A stretch of 64,000 bases of DNA, from positions 744,001 through 808,000 of the forward strand of contig NZ_JAGQAZ010000001.1 in NCBI RefSeq assembly GCF_024345375.1, given 5' to 3'. A program made the position numbers and the translations under genes. Source of the stretch: Cyanobium sp. WAJ14-Wanaka (GTDB lineage: Bacteria > Cyanobacteriota > Cyanobacteriia > PCC-6307 > Cyanobiaceae). The notes under the pieces are model-generated. The model was not told the origin of the DNA. It made no database searches and worked only from the letters and a program-made list of their open reading frames with translations. Shown in pieces: positions 55,203 through 63,636 of the stretch. Each line of letters starts with the position of its first letter. Positions within the stretch are counted from its first letter, which is position 1.

Positions 55203-56681
55203 TTAGTTGCGCTCAAGCCGATCAAGGCTGGGGATTAGGGCCATGGCCGCCAGGATTCCCAAAGCCAAGATCATCAGAGCTGGCACCAGGGCAGCCCCCA
55301 CCCGCTCATCGCTGGCGTACTGGAACACCCGCACCGCCAGGGTGTCGAAATCAAAGGGCCGTAGGGCGAAGGTGAGGGGTAACTCCTTCACGGTGTCCAC
55401 AAACACAAGCAGCCCCCCCACCAACAGCGGGCCCCTCAGTAGGGGCAGATGGACCCGTTGCAATACCCCCAGCCAACTGCTGCCAAGGGAAGTGGCCGCC
55501 TCATCCACACTTGGAGGAATGCGCTCAAGGGCCGCATCAAGCCCCCCCTTCGACACCGCTAAAAATCGATCGGCATAGCCCCAAACCAACAGGAGCATTG
55601 GCGCCAGAGCCAGGGGCCCGCCAATCAACATCAGTGCCAAGGCCAACACCGCCCCCGGGATCGCGTAGCCCAGGCCCGCCACGAAGGAGAGTCGTTGGAT
55701 CAGGCCGTTGGCAAGCCAGCGTTTGGCGATGGCCAGCACCAAACCGGCCGCCACGGTAAGGAAGGCCGCCAGTAGGGCCAAGCCAAAGCTGCGGCCACCG
55801 AGGGCCAGCAATTCGCTGCTGTCTTCACTGCGAATTTGATCCCAGCTGAGCAGGGCCCACAGCAGGGGCACCCCCAGGCTGACCAGCGGTGGCAGCAGGC
55901 AAACCAGCTGGCCCAGCCAGCGCCGCTGCCGGGCCAGGGGCCAGCGGAGATCGGAGTCGCCATCGTTGCCGAGGTTCCAACAGCGGCTGCGCCCGCGCAA
56001 ATTGCGCTCAGCCGCCACCAGCAACACCACAATCACCAGGGCCATCAATGCCAGGGCCACTGCCCCCTGGGGATCGCCGTCCTGTTGCCAGCGCATCAGG
56101 ATGCCGGAGGAGAGGGTGGGAACACCCAGCAGCTGCACGGCTCCAAGTTCATTCACCACCTCCATTCCCCCCAGGGCCACGCCAGCCCCGATCGAGGGCA
56201 ACGCCATGGGCAGGGCCACCCTCCAAAAGCTGCCCCATGGCCCAACTCCTAGGCTGCGACTTGCTTCTAACTGGCGGCGCCCGCTAACTGAGAAGCTCTC
56301 CGTGGAGAGCAGAAACACGTAGCTGTAGGTGCTCAACAGCAACACCACCAGCGTTGGAGCAAAGCCATGGATCCTGATGCCATAACGGCTGCCAAGGTCG
56401 ATCCAGGTGGCGGCCAGCAGATAGCTCGGGCTGGCCAAGGGGAGCAACTGGGCAATGCGCAACCAGCGCCTTCCTGGAAAACTGCAACGGGCGGTGATCC
56501 AGCCGGTGGCGGTGCCCAGCAGAGCGCTGAGCAGGCCAACAAGGGCCACCAGGGCCAAGGTGTTTTGCGCCTGGGCTGGGCCGTCGGCACCCAGATCAAA
56601 ACTGAGCGACTCGCCTACCGCCCCGCCTACCGCCTCGCCGGGCCCGAAGGCAAACCAGACCAACCCCAGCAGCGGCGCCAA
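55203..56681 (-). CDS. futB: iron(III) ABC transporter permease FutB-like
   Basis: A permease of at least 492 residues, with two fused inner-membrane modules. EAA-type loops are visible as EASRSLGVGPWGSFWRVALP and EAATSLGSSWLGVLQRVHLP. The TTG at 56681 would cut into the first helix. The frame is open upstream to a TGA near 56779 and encodes the missing part (SLLGIGVLLLCGLALAP), yet offers no ATG, GTG or TTG before it, so the true start may be a rare codon such as ATT. Confidence 0.88.
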   Translation of the reverse strand: MAPLLGLVWFAFGPGEAVGGAVGESLSFDLGADGPAQAQNTLALVALVGLLSALLGTATGWITARCSFPGRRWLRIAQLLPLASPSYLLAATWIDLGSRYGIRIHGFAPTLVVLLLSTYSYVFLLSTESFSVSGRRQLEASRSLGVGPWGSFWRVALPMALPSIGAGVALGGMEVVNELGAVQLLGVPTLSSGILMRWQQDGDPQGAVALALMALVIVVLLVAAERNLRGRSRCWNLGNDGDSDLRWPLARQRRWLGQLVCLLPPLVSLGVPLLWALLSWDQIRSEDSSELLALGGRSFGLALLAAFLTVAAGLVLAIAKRWLANGLIQRLSFVAGLGYAIPGAVLALALMLIGGPLALAPMLLLVWGYADRFLAVSKGGLDAALERIPPSVDEAATSLGSSWLGVLQRVHLPLLRGPLLVGGLLVFVDTVKELPLTFALRPFDFDTLAVRVFQYASDERVGAALVPALMILALGILAAMALIPSLDRLERN

Positions 56682-56833
56682 CGCCAGCCCACAGAGCAGC
56701 AGTACGCCGATTCCCAGCAGGCTGCGATCGGAACGGGGCGAGGGAACTGGGAAGGTACTTGAGATGGTGCCTGAAATGGTGAATCAAATATTGCCCAAAA
56801 AGCCTACGGGGCTGCGCATTTGACCGTTTTGAC

Positions 56834-56847
56834 GTGACAAATATCAC
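56834..56847. promoter_or_regulatory. Crp-family operator-like palindrome between futB and futA
   Basis: The sequence GTGACAAATATCAC fits the Crp half-sites exactly (GTGA-N6-TCAC). It lies between the divergent futB and futA genes, about 100 bases before futA. A Crp-family regulator is encoded just downstream of futA and is the obvious candidate ligand. Confidence 0.5.
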
Positions 56848-56946
56848 ATCTGAATGTGGGCAATGATCGCGGCGCTTATGAGGGGGGCCTAGACGGGCTC
56901 CTGCGTGGCCATAGTGCCGTTCAGCATTTAGCTAAACCGCTTGCAA

Positions 56947-58014
56947 ATGGACCGCATGCAAACATTGCAATTGCTTCGCCAAGCCCGGCGTCAAGGAGCC
57001 TTGGCCCTACTGGCCTTAGGCGCCACCGGAGTGGCTATCGCAGCCATCGGCATCGAAGCAGCCCAGGCCCAAACCCAGGAGATCGGGGTCTACTCCGGCC
57101 GGCATTACAACTCCGACAAGCAGCTCTATCAACAGTTCACGGCCCGCACCGGCATCAAGGTGAAGCTGTTGGAGGCCAAGGACGACGCCCTGATTGAGCG
57201 CCTGCGCACGGAAGGGAAAAACAGCCCTGCAGATGTGCTGGTGCTGGTGGATGCAGCCCGACTGGACAACGCCGCCGACCTGGGCCTGTTTCGAGCAAGC
57301 CCATCTGCCGCCCTACTCAGGGACGTACCCCTAAATTTGCGCGATGGCAGGGGCCGCTGGTATGGGCTTACCCGCCGGGTGCGGGTGGTGATTGTCAATC
57401 CAAAGCTGGTGAATCCCAGCAGCATCCGCACCTACGCCGACCTTGCCAATCCGGCCCTGAAGGGAAAGCTCTGCCTGCGCGACAGCAAAAGTGTCTACAA
57501 CCAGTCGCTGGTGGCCGATCAAATGATCCTGCGGGGTGATGCCGCCACGGCGACATGGGTCAAGGCAATGGCTGCCAACGTGACCAAGCCCTATTTCAGC
57601 TCCGATACCCCCCTTATCCGTGCGGTTGCCGGTGGGCAGTGCGCAGTGGGTCTGGTGAACACCTACTACGTGGCGCGCATGCTCTCCGGGGAAAACGGCG
57701 CAGCAGACAAAGCCCTGGCCAGCCAGGTGAAGGTGATCTTCCCCAATCCCGCCCACGTGAATATCAGCGGTGCCGGCGTTGTGAAGACATCAAAGAACCC
57801 CGAGGCGGCCCTCAAGTTGATCGAATTTCTGGCTTCTCCAACGGGCGGCCGCGGTTACGCCGAAGCCAACAACGAATATCCCCTCAAGGGATACGGCAAC
57901 AATCCCATCCTCCAGCGCTTCGGGAGCTTCAAGGGCGATGGCGTTTCCGCCGAGCAGATGGGCGCCAAAAACAAGGCCGCCATCCAGCTAATGGCCAGCA
58001 ACGGCTGGAAATAG
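56947..58014 (+). CDS. futA: iron(III)-binding protein FutA/IdiA-like
   Basis: A 355-residue substrate-binding protein. A signal peptide (ALALLALGATGVAIAAIGIEAAQA) is followed by IGVYSGRHYNSDKQLYQQFT, the typical opening of the family. The LVNTYYVAR stretch carries the paired tyrosines that bind Fe(III). It is divergent from futB-futC; together they form a complete uptake system. Nearby alternative starts are 56941 (TTG) and 56956 (ATG). Confidence 0.92.
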   Translation: MDRMQTLQLLRQARRQGALALLALGATGVAIAAIGIEAAQAQTQEIGVYSGRHYNSDKQLYQQFTARTGIKVKLLEAKDDALIERLRTEGKNSPADVLVLVDAARLDNAADLGLFRASPSAALLRDVPLNLRDGRGRWYGLTRRVRVVIVNPKLVNPSSIRTYADLANPALKGKLCLRDSKSVYNQSLVADQMILRGDAATATWVKAMAANVTKPYFSSDTPLIRAVAGGQCAVGLVNTYYVARMLSGENGAADKALASQVKVIFPNPAHVNISGAGVVKTSKNPEAALKLIEFLASPTGGRGYAEANNEYPLKGYGNNPILQRFGSFKGDGVSAEQMGAKNKAAIQLMASNGWK

Positions 58015-58041
58015 GAGGGCGGCGACTCGCAGCTGGTTATC

Positions 58042-58060
58042 GTTAATGAGAATCGCTTGC
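58042..58060. promoter_or_regulatory. Fur-box-like sequence upstream of the Crp-family gene
   Basis: The 19-base stretch GTTAATGAGAATCGCTTGC matches the classical Fur consensus (GATAATGATAATCATTATC) at 13 positions. It lies 56 bases upstream of the regulator's ATG, where a promoter would be expected. This suggests iron control of the regulator itself. Confidence 0.5.
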
Positions 58061-58115
58061 AAAAGGCAAGATCTTTGTCTACATTGCGACGCATTCGCAA
58101 TTAGTTGCTGTGAGG

Positions 58116-58673
58116 ATGCCGATTGGCCAGAGCGTTTTGCTCGATCCCAACCTGCGGCCCGGGAGCAGCTGCATTGAGGTCCTGGAGGGCATGGCGCGGG
58201 TGTATTGCCCCTGTGAAGAAACCGAAGGGATGACCCTCGCCTTTCTGCAGCCCGGCGACCAGCTGCGCACCGACCGTCTCTGCAGCGAAGGGGTCTGCGT
58301 GGAGGCGCTCACCCCCCTGATATTCAGCACCGAGGCCGAATCCACGGGGGGTAATGCGGGGTTTGATCCGGTCAATGAGTGGACTTTGCAGCTGCTGAGG
58401 ATCCGCCACCTCGGCAATGCTGAACTGCGTTTACACGCCCTGCTGAGCCTGTTGGTGCGCCGCCTGGGGCGCCGCTGCGGCGACTGGTGCGACCTGCCCT
58501 TCCGCCTCACCCATGAGCGCATCGCTGAATTGATCGGCACCACCAGGGTCACCACCACCCGGATGATTTCCAAGATTCGCCATGCCGACTTACTGCAGGT
58601 ACCCAGTGGCGTCAACTGCCTGCGGCTGGCACCGGCCCTAGTTGAATCGGCCCCGCTGGCAGCCGCGCTTTAG
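58116..58673 (+). CDS. Crp/Fnr-family transcriptional regulator
   Basis: A 185-residue regulator. The N-terminal half is a small cyclic-nucleotide-binding-like beta barrel (MARVYCPC, LAFLQPGDQLRTDRLC). The C-terminal half has the Crp helix-turn-helix (RIAELIGTTRVTTTRMISKI). The nucleotide-binding motif of classical Crp is not evident. Its place behind futA and the nearby candidate operators suggest a role in iron uptake. It overlaps the next, convergent gene by 4 bases. Confidence 0.85.
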   Translation: MPIGQSVLLDPNLRPGSSCIEVLEGMARVYCPCEETEGMTLAFLQPGDQLRTDRLCSEGVCVEALTPLIFSTEAESTGGNAGFDPVNEWTLQLLRIRHLGNAELRLHALLSLLVRRLGRRCGDWCDLPFRLTHERIAELIGTTRVTTTRMISKIRHADLLQVPSGVNCLRLAPALVESAPLAAAL

Positions 58674-58966
58674 TCAGTTAGGCGCACCTTTTTCACTGCG
58701 AGCCCTGCTTCGGTGGCGGAACCTGCCGCCAGCGCCAGCAAGCCCAAAAGCCCCACCAACTGGTTTTGGCCTTCTGCTGCGGCATCGGCGTTTTGGCCCA
58801 GCAGCACACCGGCAACAAACCAGGAAGTGGCGATGGCAGAGGTGATCCAGTAGGCCTTCCAGCGCCGTTGATACAGGTAGCCAGCCCCCAGGCCCGGCAC
58901 CACATTCAGCAGCACCGCAACCCAGCCGGCCGAGGCGGCAAGAATCTGCTCACGGGTTGGGGTCAT
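58670..58966 (-). CDS. small membrane protein, TM2-like
   Basis: A 98-residue protein with three hydrophobic segments: AGWVAVLLNVVPGLGAGYLY, AYWITSAIATSWFVAGVLLG and LVGLLGLLALAAGS. The (V/L)PGxGxxYxxRRWxAYW pattern is typical of small TM2-type or similar membrane proteins of unknown function. The start is ATG 58966. Confidence 0.6.
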   Translation of the reverse strand: MTPTREQILAASAGWVAVLLNVVPGLGAGYLYQRRWKAYWITSAIATSWFVAGVLLGQNADAAAEGQNQLVGLLGLLALAAGSATEAGLAVKKVRLTD

Positions 58967-59002
58967 GGATGTGGTGGCGTGGCCTCCCACTTTGGCTTTC
59001 GA

Positions 59003-59296
59003 TCAGCGGGGCAGCGGGCAAAGCAAGGGCCCCGGAACCCGGTAGGTGCGCCAGTCGCCATTGCTGCTACTCACCTCGACGCCGATCAGGCTGGTGGGAT
59101 GGTCGGGCTCACTGAAATGGCCAACCCACTCGATCGCATCGGCAATGGCGTCTTCAAGGGAGCTGTATTGGCCATCGAGCTGGCTGTGGGGCTGGCAGCT
59201 GTCATCGATCAGGCGGAAACGGCGCTCACTTGACTTGGCTCCATTGCTCAGCAGAGCTGTTGTACGCAGCAGAGCAGTTGGACCGGTTGCGGGCAT
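59003..59296 (-). CDS. hypothetical protein
   Basis: A 97-residue protein from the ATG at 59296. The core (RFRLIDDSCQPHSQLDGQYSSLEDAIADAIEWV, LIGVEVSSSNGDWRTYRVP) looks like a compact alpha/beta domain, similar in style to short picocyanobacterial hypotheticals. No named family. It is co-oriented with the TM2-like gene, 36 bases upstream of it. Confidence 0.5.
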   Translation of the reverse strand: MPATGPTALLRTTALLSNGAKSSERRFRLIDDSCQPHSQLDGQYSSLEDAIADAIEWVGHFSEPDHPTSLIGVEVSSSNGDWRTYRVPGPLLCPLPR

Positions 59297-59633
59297 ATCC
59301 CTTCTCCTTGGCTCAATACCTTGGCCAGAACCAGGGGCATCCCGCTGTATCCCAGGGAACACTTTGATCTGTCGTTACAGAGGCCCCGAGGAGGAGGAGC
59401 GATCAATCGAGCGCTCAAGCGAGCGATCAATTGGATGTGGTTGCTGTTGCCCAGGTCTGGAGCTTTTACGAAACTGGGAAGTCAACGGTTGTGAACTGTG
59501 TAAGAACTTGGTCAATTGACCAACTTGCCGGAGAGCGCCAACAAACAGCACCGACAAACAGCACCGACAAACAGCACCGATAAACAGCACCGACAAACAG
59601 AACTGGAAAACAGCCCTGGAAGGCCCCATGCCA
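59297..59633. other. 337-base spacer with direct repeats
   Basis: No supported gene. GAGCGATCAAT occurs twice around 59397-59433, with further GAGCG units between. A 13-base tandem repeat follows at 59541-59605. The minus-strand frame across it only translates repeats. Confidence 0.5.
59541..59605. repeat. 13-base tandem repeat, about five copies
   Basis: The unit ACAAACAGCACCG is present three times exactly, a fourth time with one change (ATAAACAGCACCG), and a fifth degraded copy (ACAAACAGAACTG). There is no spacer, so it is a minisatellite, not a CRISPR. Confidence 0.9.
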
Positions 59634-59984
59634 CTAGCAGCGACCAAAAAGGCGAGCGTCGGCCTCGAGAAAGAGCTGGTAGGTGGTCTCATCGTCTTCG
59701 CCCGCTACGGCTATCGAGACGGTTTGGCGGGGCGGACAGGCCTCCACCGACAGGGAAACGGCGCTTTCACTGTGGAGGGCGTGGTAAGTGGCGCTTTGGG
59801 CATCACTTGAGTAGAGGGTTTCCACCTCCCGCTCGAACCCCATCTCCTTAGAAATCAGGCTGATGCCAGCCAGTGAGTTGGTCAGGCCAGCATCGGACCG
59901 GATAGCAGTCACATAAACGAAGGGTGTGACTGCGGGGGTGTCGTCAGCCAAGCCTTTACTGAGCGTCTGCAGAAACTGCCTCAT
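59634..59984 (-). CDS. hypothetical protein
   Basis: A 116-residue protein (MRQFLQTLSKGLADDTPAVTP, AGLTNSLAGISLISKEMGFE, VSLSVEACPPRQTVSIAV, TYQLFLEADARLF). The amino-acid pattern is protein-like, but I recognise no family. It reads toward the tandem repeat. Confidence 0.45.
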   Translation of the reverse strand: MRQFLQTLSKGLADDTPAVTPFVYVTAIRSDAGLTNSLAGISLISKEMGFEREVETLYSSDAQSATYHALHSESAVSLSVEACPPRQTVSIAVAGEDDETTYQLFLEADARLFGRC

Positions 59985-60164
59985 GGGGAAAGGGGGCTAA
60001 GGGGCTGGTGATGGCCATCAATGGGGCGCCGAGCCAAATCTAGGCACCCCACACCAGATATGCACGCCACTGGCGCGCCAAACACTACCGATAGCGTCTC
60101 AGCCATCGAGTCCCGTTTCCCGCTCCCGCTGGCGCCGGCGCAGCTTTGCGCTGGACACAACAAT

Positions 60165-61062
60165 TCACCCGAGTTCCAGGCATGCCAGGCCATAAACGTC
60201 CCGCAGGGAGACGGAGGGTGACACGCCCCGGTACATCCTCAGGGTTTCGCCGACCACCGTGAAGCCCAGTCCTGCGAGCAGGAGATCGGCCTGGGGATTG
60301 GCCCCAGGTGCATCAATCAAAACCACACCGGCATGGCGCTGCAGCAGGGCGTTGAGCAAGCGGGGCCAGGGCCGGGGTGTCGGCCAGCAGGGGGCCAAGC
60401 CGCCAGCCCAGGCCCGGTTGCAACAGGCAGGGACGAATCCGGCCAAAGCCATGGCAGACCCCCTTGTCGTCGACCAGGGCCAGCACGGTACCGGCGGGAT
60501 GGTCGAGCCAATCGCCCAAAAAGTGGGGCCTGGGGCTGGGCTCACGGGCGGCGTCATAGGCCTGCACCGCAGCTCTAGGAATCGCAGGGCCCTCCAGCAG
60601 GATCAGGCCGTCTGCCGGATCACTTGCACCAACGACACCTGGGCCAACACCGGCACCTGGACCGCCAGCAGCGGGGCTGCCATTCCATTGCCAGCGCCTG
60701 GTTTAAGAGGCCGGTTCAAAACCCCAGCCCGCATAATCGGCGATCCGATCGGGGGCCGCCTCAATGCCAATGCAAGCCAAACCGCTCAGATGGTCGAGGG
60801 CATGGGCCCAGAGCTGGCGGCCATAGCCCTTGCCGCGCTGGGCAGGCTCCACCAGAAATAGGCCAATGAACCCATAGAAATCGTTGTAACGCACCCCAGC
60901 GATGCAACCGATTGGCCGGCCGCCAAGGCAACCGACCCACAGTCCCTGGCGATCGGTGTGGCGATAAATCGCCACATCACCAATTCCCGGGGCAAAACGC
61001 TCGGCCCGGGCCCAGCCAGTTACAAGATCCAGATCGGCCTCCCGCAGGGACCGAATCCGCAT
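60165..61062 (-). pseudogene. double-GNAT acetyltransferase gene, multiply frameshifted
   Basis: Domain 1 (MRIRSLREADLDLVTGWA, VEPAQRGKGYGRQLWAHAL) is intact and stops at TAA 60703-60705. Reading continues after it: MAAPLLAVQVPVLAQVSLVQ in a shifted frame, then LILLEGPAIPRAAVQAYDA and GRIRPCLLQPGLGW in the first frame. An apparent extra C near 60360 shifts it again to LLNALLQRHAGVVLIDAPG and the end VYGLACLELG. The parent would be a two-domain GNAT protein of about 290 residues. Domain 1 alone might still be made (60703-61062). Confidence 0.7.
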
Positions 61063-61189
61063 CGGCTCCGCCCGAGCCGAAGAGAGGGAAGGGGCGCCGC
61101 AATCAGGAGGAAGAATGTCAGCCATAACAAACAGTTAAGGCATATTGACAAAAAGGATGCTTTGCTTAATTCACTCGAGAGTTTTCCTC

Positions 61190-61378
61190 GTGTTTATTAA
61201 ATCTGGAGCAATCGTCAGCCTTCGTTCAAGCCCCGATTCCCACTACCAGGTGGTCAATCTGGATGAGTTTTCAGATTCGGTATGGGTGCGGCGATGGCCC
61301 CTGAGCAGGCACCGGCTGCCAACATTCTCAGTTCCCCATGGCGACATAGCCGCCATTGAACAGGGGACGGCTAGATAA
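61190..61378 (+). CDS. small hypothetical protein
   Basis: A 62-residue protein from GTG 61190 (a TTG 45 bases earlier is possible). The pattern SGAIVSLRSSPDSHYQVV, SVWVRRWPLSRHRLPTFSVP resembles small cyanobacterial SH3-like proteins of unknown function. It lies 20 bases before the GH57 gene and may be co-transcribed. Confidence 0.55.
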   Translation: MFIKSGAIVSLRSSPDSHYQVVNLDEFSDSVWVRRWPLSRHRLPTFSVPHGDIAAIEQGTAR

Positions 61379-61398
61379 ACCAACCCGGCTCCAAAACC

Positions 61399-62898
61399 AT
61401 GGCCCACCAATCCCTGCCACCGATCGCGGGCAACGAGGCCGAGATTCTCGCCCTGGTGCAAAAACCAGGGCCTGTTTTTTTAGCAAACACCAATCTCAAG
61501 CTGGAGCAGATCAGTTCAGGCTTTGCCTGCGCCCTGCACATGCACCAACCCACAATTCCAGCCGGGGCCCATGGGGAACTGATCTCCCATCTCCAATACA
61601 TGCTGGATCACCCCGGCGAAGGAGACAATCACAACGCCGAAGCATTTGCCAACTGCTATCGGCGCCTCGCCGAAATACTGCCCCAGCTAATAAGGGACGG
61701 CTGCAATCCCAGGATCATGCTGGATTATTCCGGCAATTTGCTCTGGGGAATTGGCCAAATGGGCCGCCAAGACATCATCGACGGCCTCAAAAGCCTGGCC
61801 TGCGACCCCAGCCTGCAACCGCACGTGGAATGGCTCGGCACCTTCTGGAGCCACGCCGTGGCACCCTCAACACCAATTCCAGACCTGAAGCTGCAGATCT
61901 TGGCCTGGCAGCACAATTTTGCAGCCCTATTTGGCAACGAAGCCCTCCAAAGGGTGAAGGGATTCTCACCGCCGGAAATGCACCTGCCAAACCATCCAGA
62001 TACCTTCTATGAATTTGTAAAAGCCCTCAAGGAGTGTGGCTACCAGTGGCTGCTGGTGCAGGAGCACAGCGTCGAGAACCTAGATGGCTCATGCCTCAGC
62101 CATGGCCAAAAATATCTGCCAAACCAACTGGTGGCCCGCAACTCAAGCGGCGAAACCATAACCATCCTGGCCCTCATTAAGACCCAGGGTTCCGATACCA
62201 AACTGGTGGGTCAAATGCAGCCCTGCTATGAGGCAATCGGGCTGGGGCGCCAGGCGCTGGCGGGCGTAATGGTCCCGTCGCTTGTTTCCCAGATTGCCGA
62301 TGGAGAGAATGGCGGCGTGATGATGAACGAATTTCCATCGGCCTACATCCAGGCAAACCAAACCATCGCCGCCCGGGCAAAAGATGGGGCCTCTGGCGGG
62401 GCATCTAGCCAGTCAACCGTTGCAATCAATGGCAGTGAATATCTGGAGCTGTTGGAGCAAAGCGGTATCAAGCCAACTGACTACCCAATGATTCAGCCAG
62501 TTCACCAACACAAGCTTTGGCAAAAGGTTGGCAACCAAGCCCCCCAGCCGGCACCGCAGCAGGCCACAGAAGCTGCTATTGCTGAATTACAGGCCACTGA
62601 CCACACCTTTTCGATGGCTGGGGCCTCCTGGACCAACAACCTCAGCTGGGTTGAGGGCTACGCCAATGTGCTCGAACCGATGAACCAACTCAGTGCCGAA
62701 TTCCACCAGGTATTTGATCCCCTCGTGGCGAAGGATCCAGCAATAACCAAAAGCCCCCAATACCAGGAGGCGCTATTGCACCTACTGCTGTTGGAAACCA
62801 GCTGTTTCCGCTATTGGGGGCAGGGGGCCTGGACCGACTACGCCAGCGAAATCCACCGCAGGGGTTCTGCCCTAATCGGCCTAGCTAAACAAAACTAG
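61399..62898 (+). CDS. glycoside hydrolase family 57-like protein
   Basis: A 499-residue protein with GH57 features: ALHMHQPTIPAG near the N-terminus (the HxHQP signature), LDYSGNLLWGI, PPEMHLPNH and the LVQEHSVENLDG stretch. GH57 enzymes cut or rearrange alpha-glucans such as glycogen. Catalytic residues cannot be assigned with certainty from reading alone. It overlaps the convergent hypothetical by 4 bases. Confidence 0.8.
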   Translation: MAHQSLPPIAGNEAEILALVQKPGPVFLANTNLKLEQISSGFACALHMHQPTIPAGAHGELISHLQYMLDHPGEGDNHNAEAFANCYRRLAEILPQLIRDGCNPRIMLDYSGNLLWGIGQMGRQDIIDGLKSLACDPSLQPHVEWLGTFWSHAVAPSTPIPDLKLQILAWQHNFAALFGNEALQRVKGFSPPEMHLPNHPDTFYEFVKALKECGYQWLLVQEHSVENLDGSCLSHGQKYLPNQLVARNSSGETITILALIKTQGSDTKLVGQMQPCYEAIGLGRQALAGVMVPSLVSQIADGENGGVMMNEFPSAYIQANQTIAARAKDGASGGASSQSTVAINGSEYLELLEQSGIKPTDYPMIQPVHQHKLWQKVGNQAPQPAPQQATEAAIAELQATDHTFSMAGASWTNNLSWVEGYANVLEPMNQLSAEFHQVFDPLVAKDPAITKSPQYQEALLHLLLLETSCFRYWGQGAWTDYASEIHRRGSALIGLAKQN

Positions 62899-63284
62899 GG
62901 CCAGTCAACAAAACTCACCGGCTCGTATTTAGCCACCGAAATACGCCAGGCCCTGGGGCTGAGGGCCCTGAGGCTGGCCAGGAAGGTTTCGGTATCGCCG
63001 CCTGATACCCATTGGGCCTTGATCACGGGAAGCTGCTCACTCATCAGCTCCATCGGCATTTCCACCAGCAGCAGGCTGGCATCACCGGCGGCCCGCCGTA
63101 GGGGGCCCTCGTCGCTACGTTGCCAGAGGCGCAACAGCAGCTCCAGGGCTAGGCCACGACCCTTCTCGCCAGGGTCGGTGGCGGTGGCTGCATCTGCGGA
63201 TTGGGTTTTGCCCGCCAGGGGTAGGGCCCGCTTACCGGAAAACTCGACCAGCGCCAAGGCAATGAGATAGGGAGCATCGGCCAT
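62895..63284 (-). CDS. hypothetical protein
   Basis: A 129-residue protein from the ATG at 63284. PYLIALALVEFSGKRALPLAG opens a beta-helix-type domain; LLLVEMPMELMSEQLPVIKAQWVSG and ISVAKYEPVSFVDWP close it. I do not recognise the family. It is convergent with the GH57 gene and divergent from the next membrane protein. Confidence 0.55.
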   Translation of the reverse strand: MADAPYLIALALVEFSGKRALPLAGKTQSADAATATDPGEKGRGLALELLLRLWQRSDEGPLRRAAGDASLLLVEMPMELMSEQLPVIKAQWVSGGDTETFLASLRALSPRAWRISVAKYEPVSFVDWP

Positions 63285-63343
63285 TGTTTGGTTAGGTCGC
63301 AACGCTCCCACCTTGCAGCAGCAATGGCCCTAATCTGCTTTCC

Positions 63344-63631
63344 ATGAAGGCGCTTCCAGGCAAAACAAGGCCCAGGTGGCTGGTACTCGGCGGCCAGATT
63401 GCCGCGGGAGCAGTGCTGATTTCCCTGGTGGTCAGTGCACTGCCGGCGTTGCTGTTCATGTCGTTGGTGATGGCCCTATTGCTCATCCCCGTATTGCGCC
63501 AACTAAGGAAAGAGGCCAGGCGAGCAGGCATCGATTTGGATGCCCCAGCCCGGGAGCAGATGATTGATGTCACCCCGCTACACCGACGCATCGAAAGGGA
63601 TTTCTGGGCTTTTCGTAGGCGCTGGCGCTGA
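63344..63631 (+). CDS. hypothetical membrane protein
   Basis: A 95-residue protein with one long or two short membrane segments (LGGQIAAGAVLISLVVSALPALLFM and LVMALLLIPVL) and a strongly basic cytoplasmic tail ending in RRRWR. No named family. It ends 5 bases before the peptide deformylase gene, so the two probably form an operon. Confidence 0.6.
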   Translation: MKALPGKTRPRWLVLGGQIAAGAVLISLVVSALPALLFMSLVMALLLIPVLRQLRKEARRAGIDLDAPAREQMIDVTPLHRRIERDFWAFRRRWR

Positions 63632-63636
63632 TCGCC

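Noticed and set aside
59541-59605. Possible CRISPR array
   Set aside because: The 13-base units are contiguous without spacers, and no cas genes are near.
59375-59692. 105-residue minus-strand frame with Cys/Leu repeats
   Set aside because: It is only the translation of the 13-base tandem repeat and flanking direct repeats.
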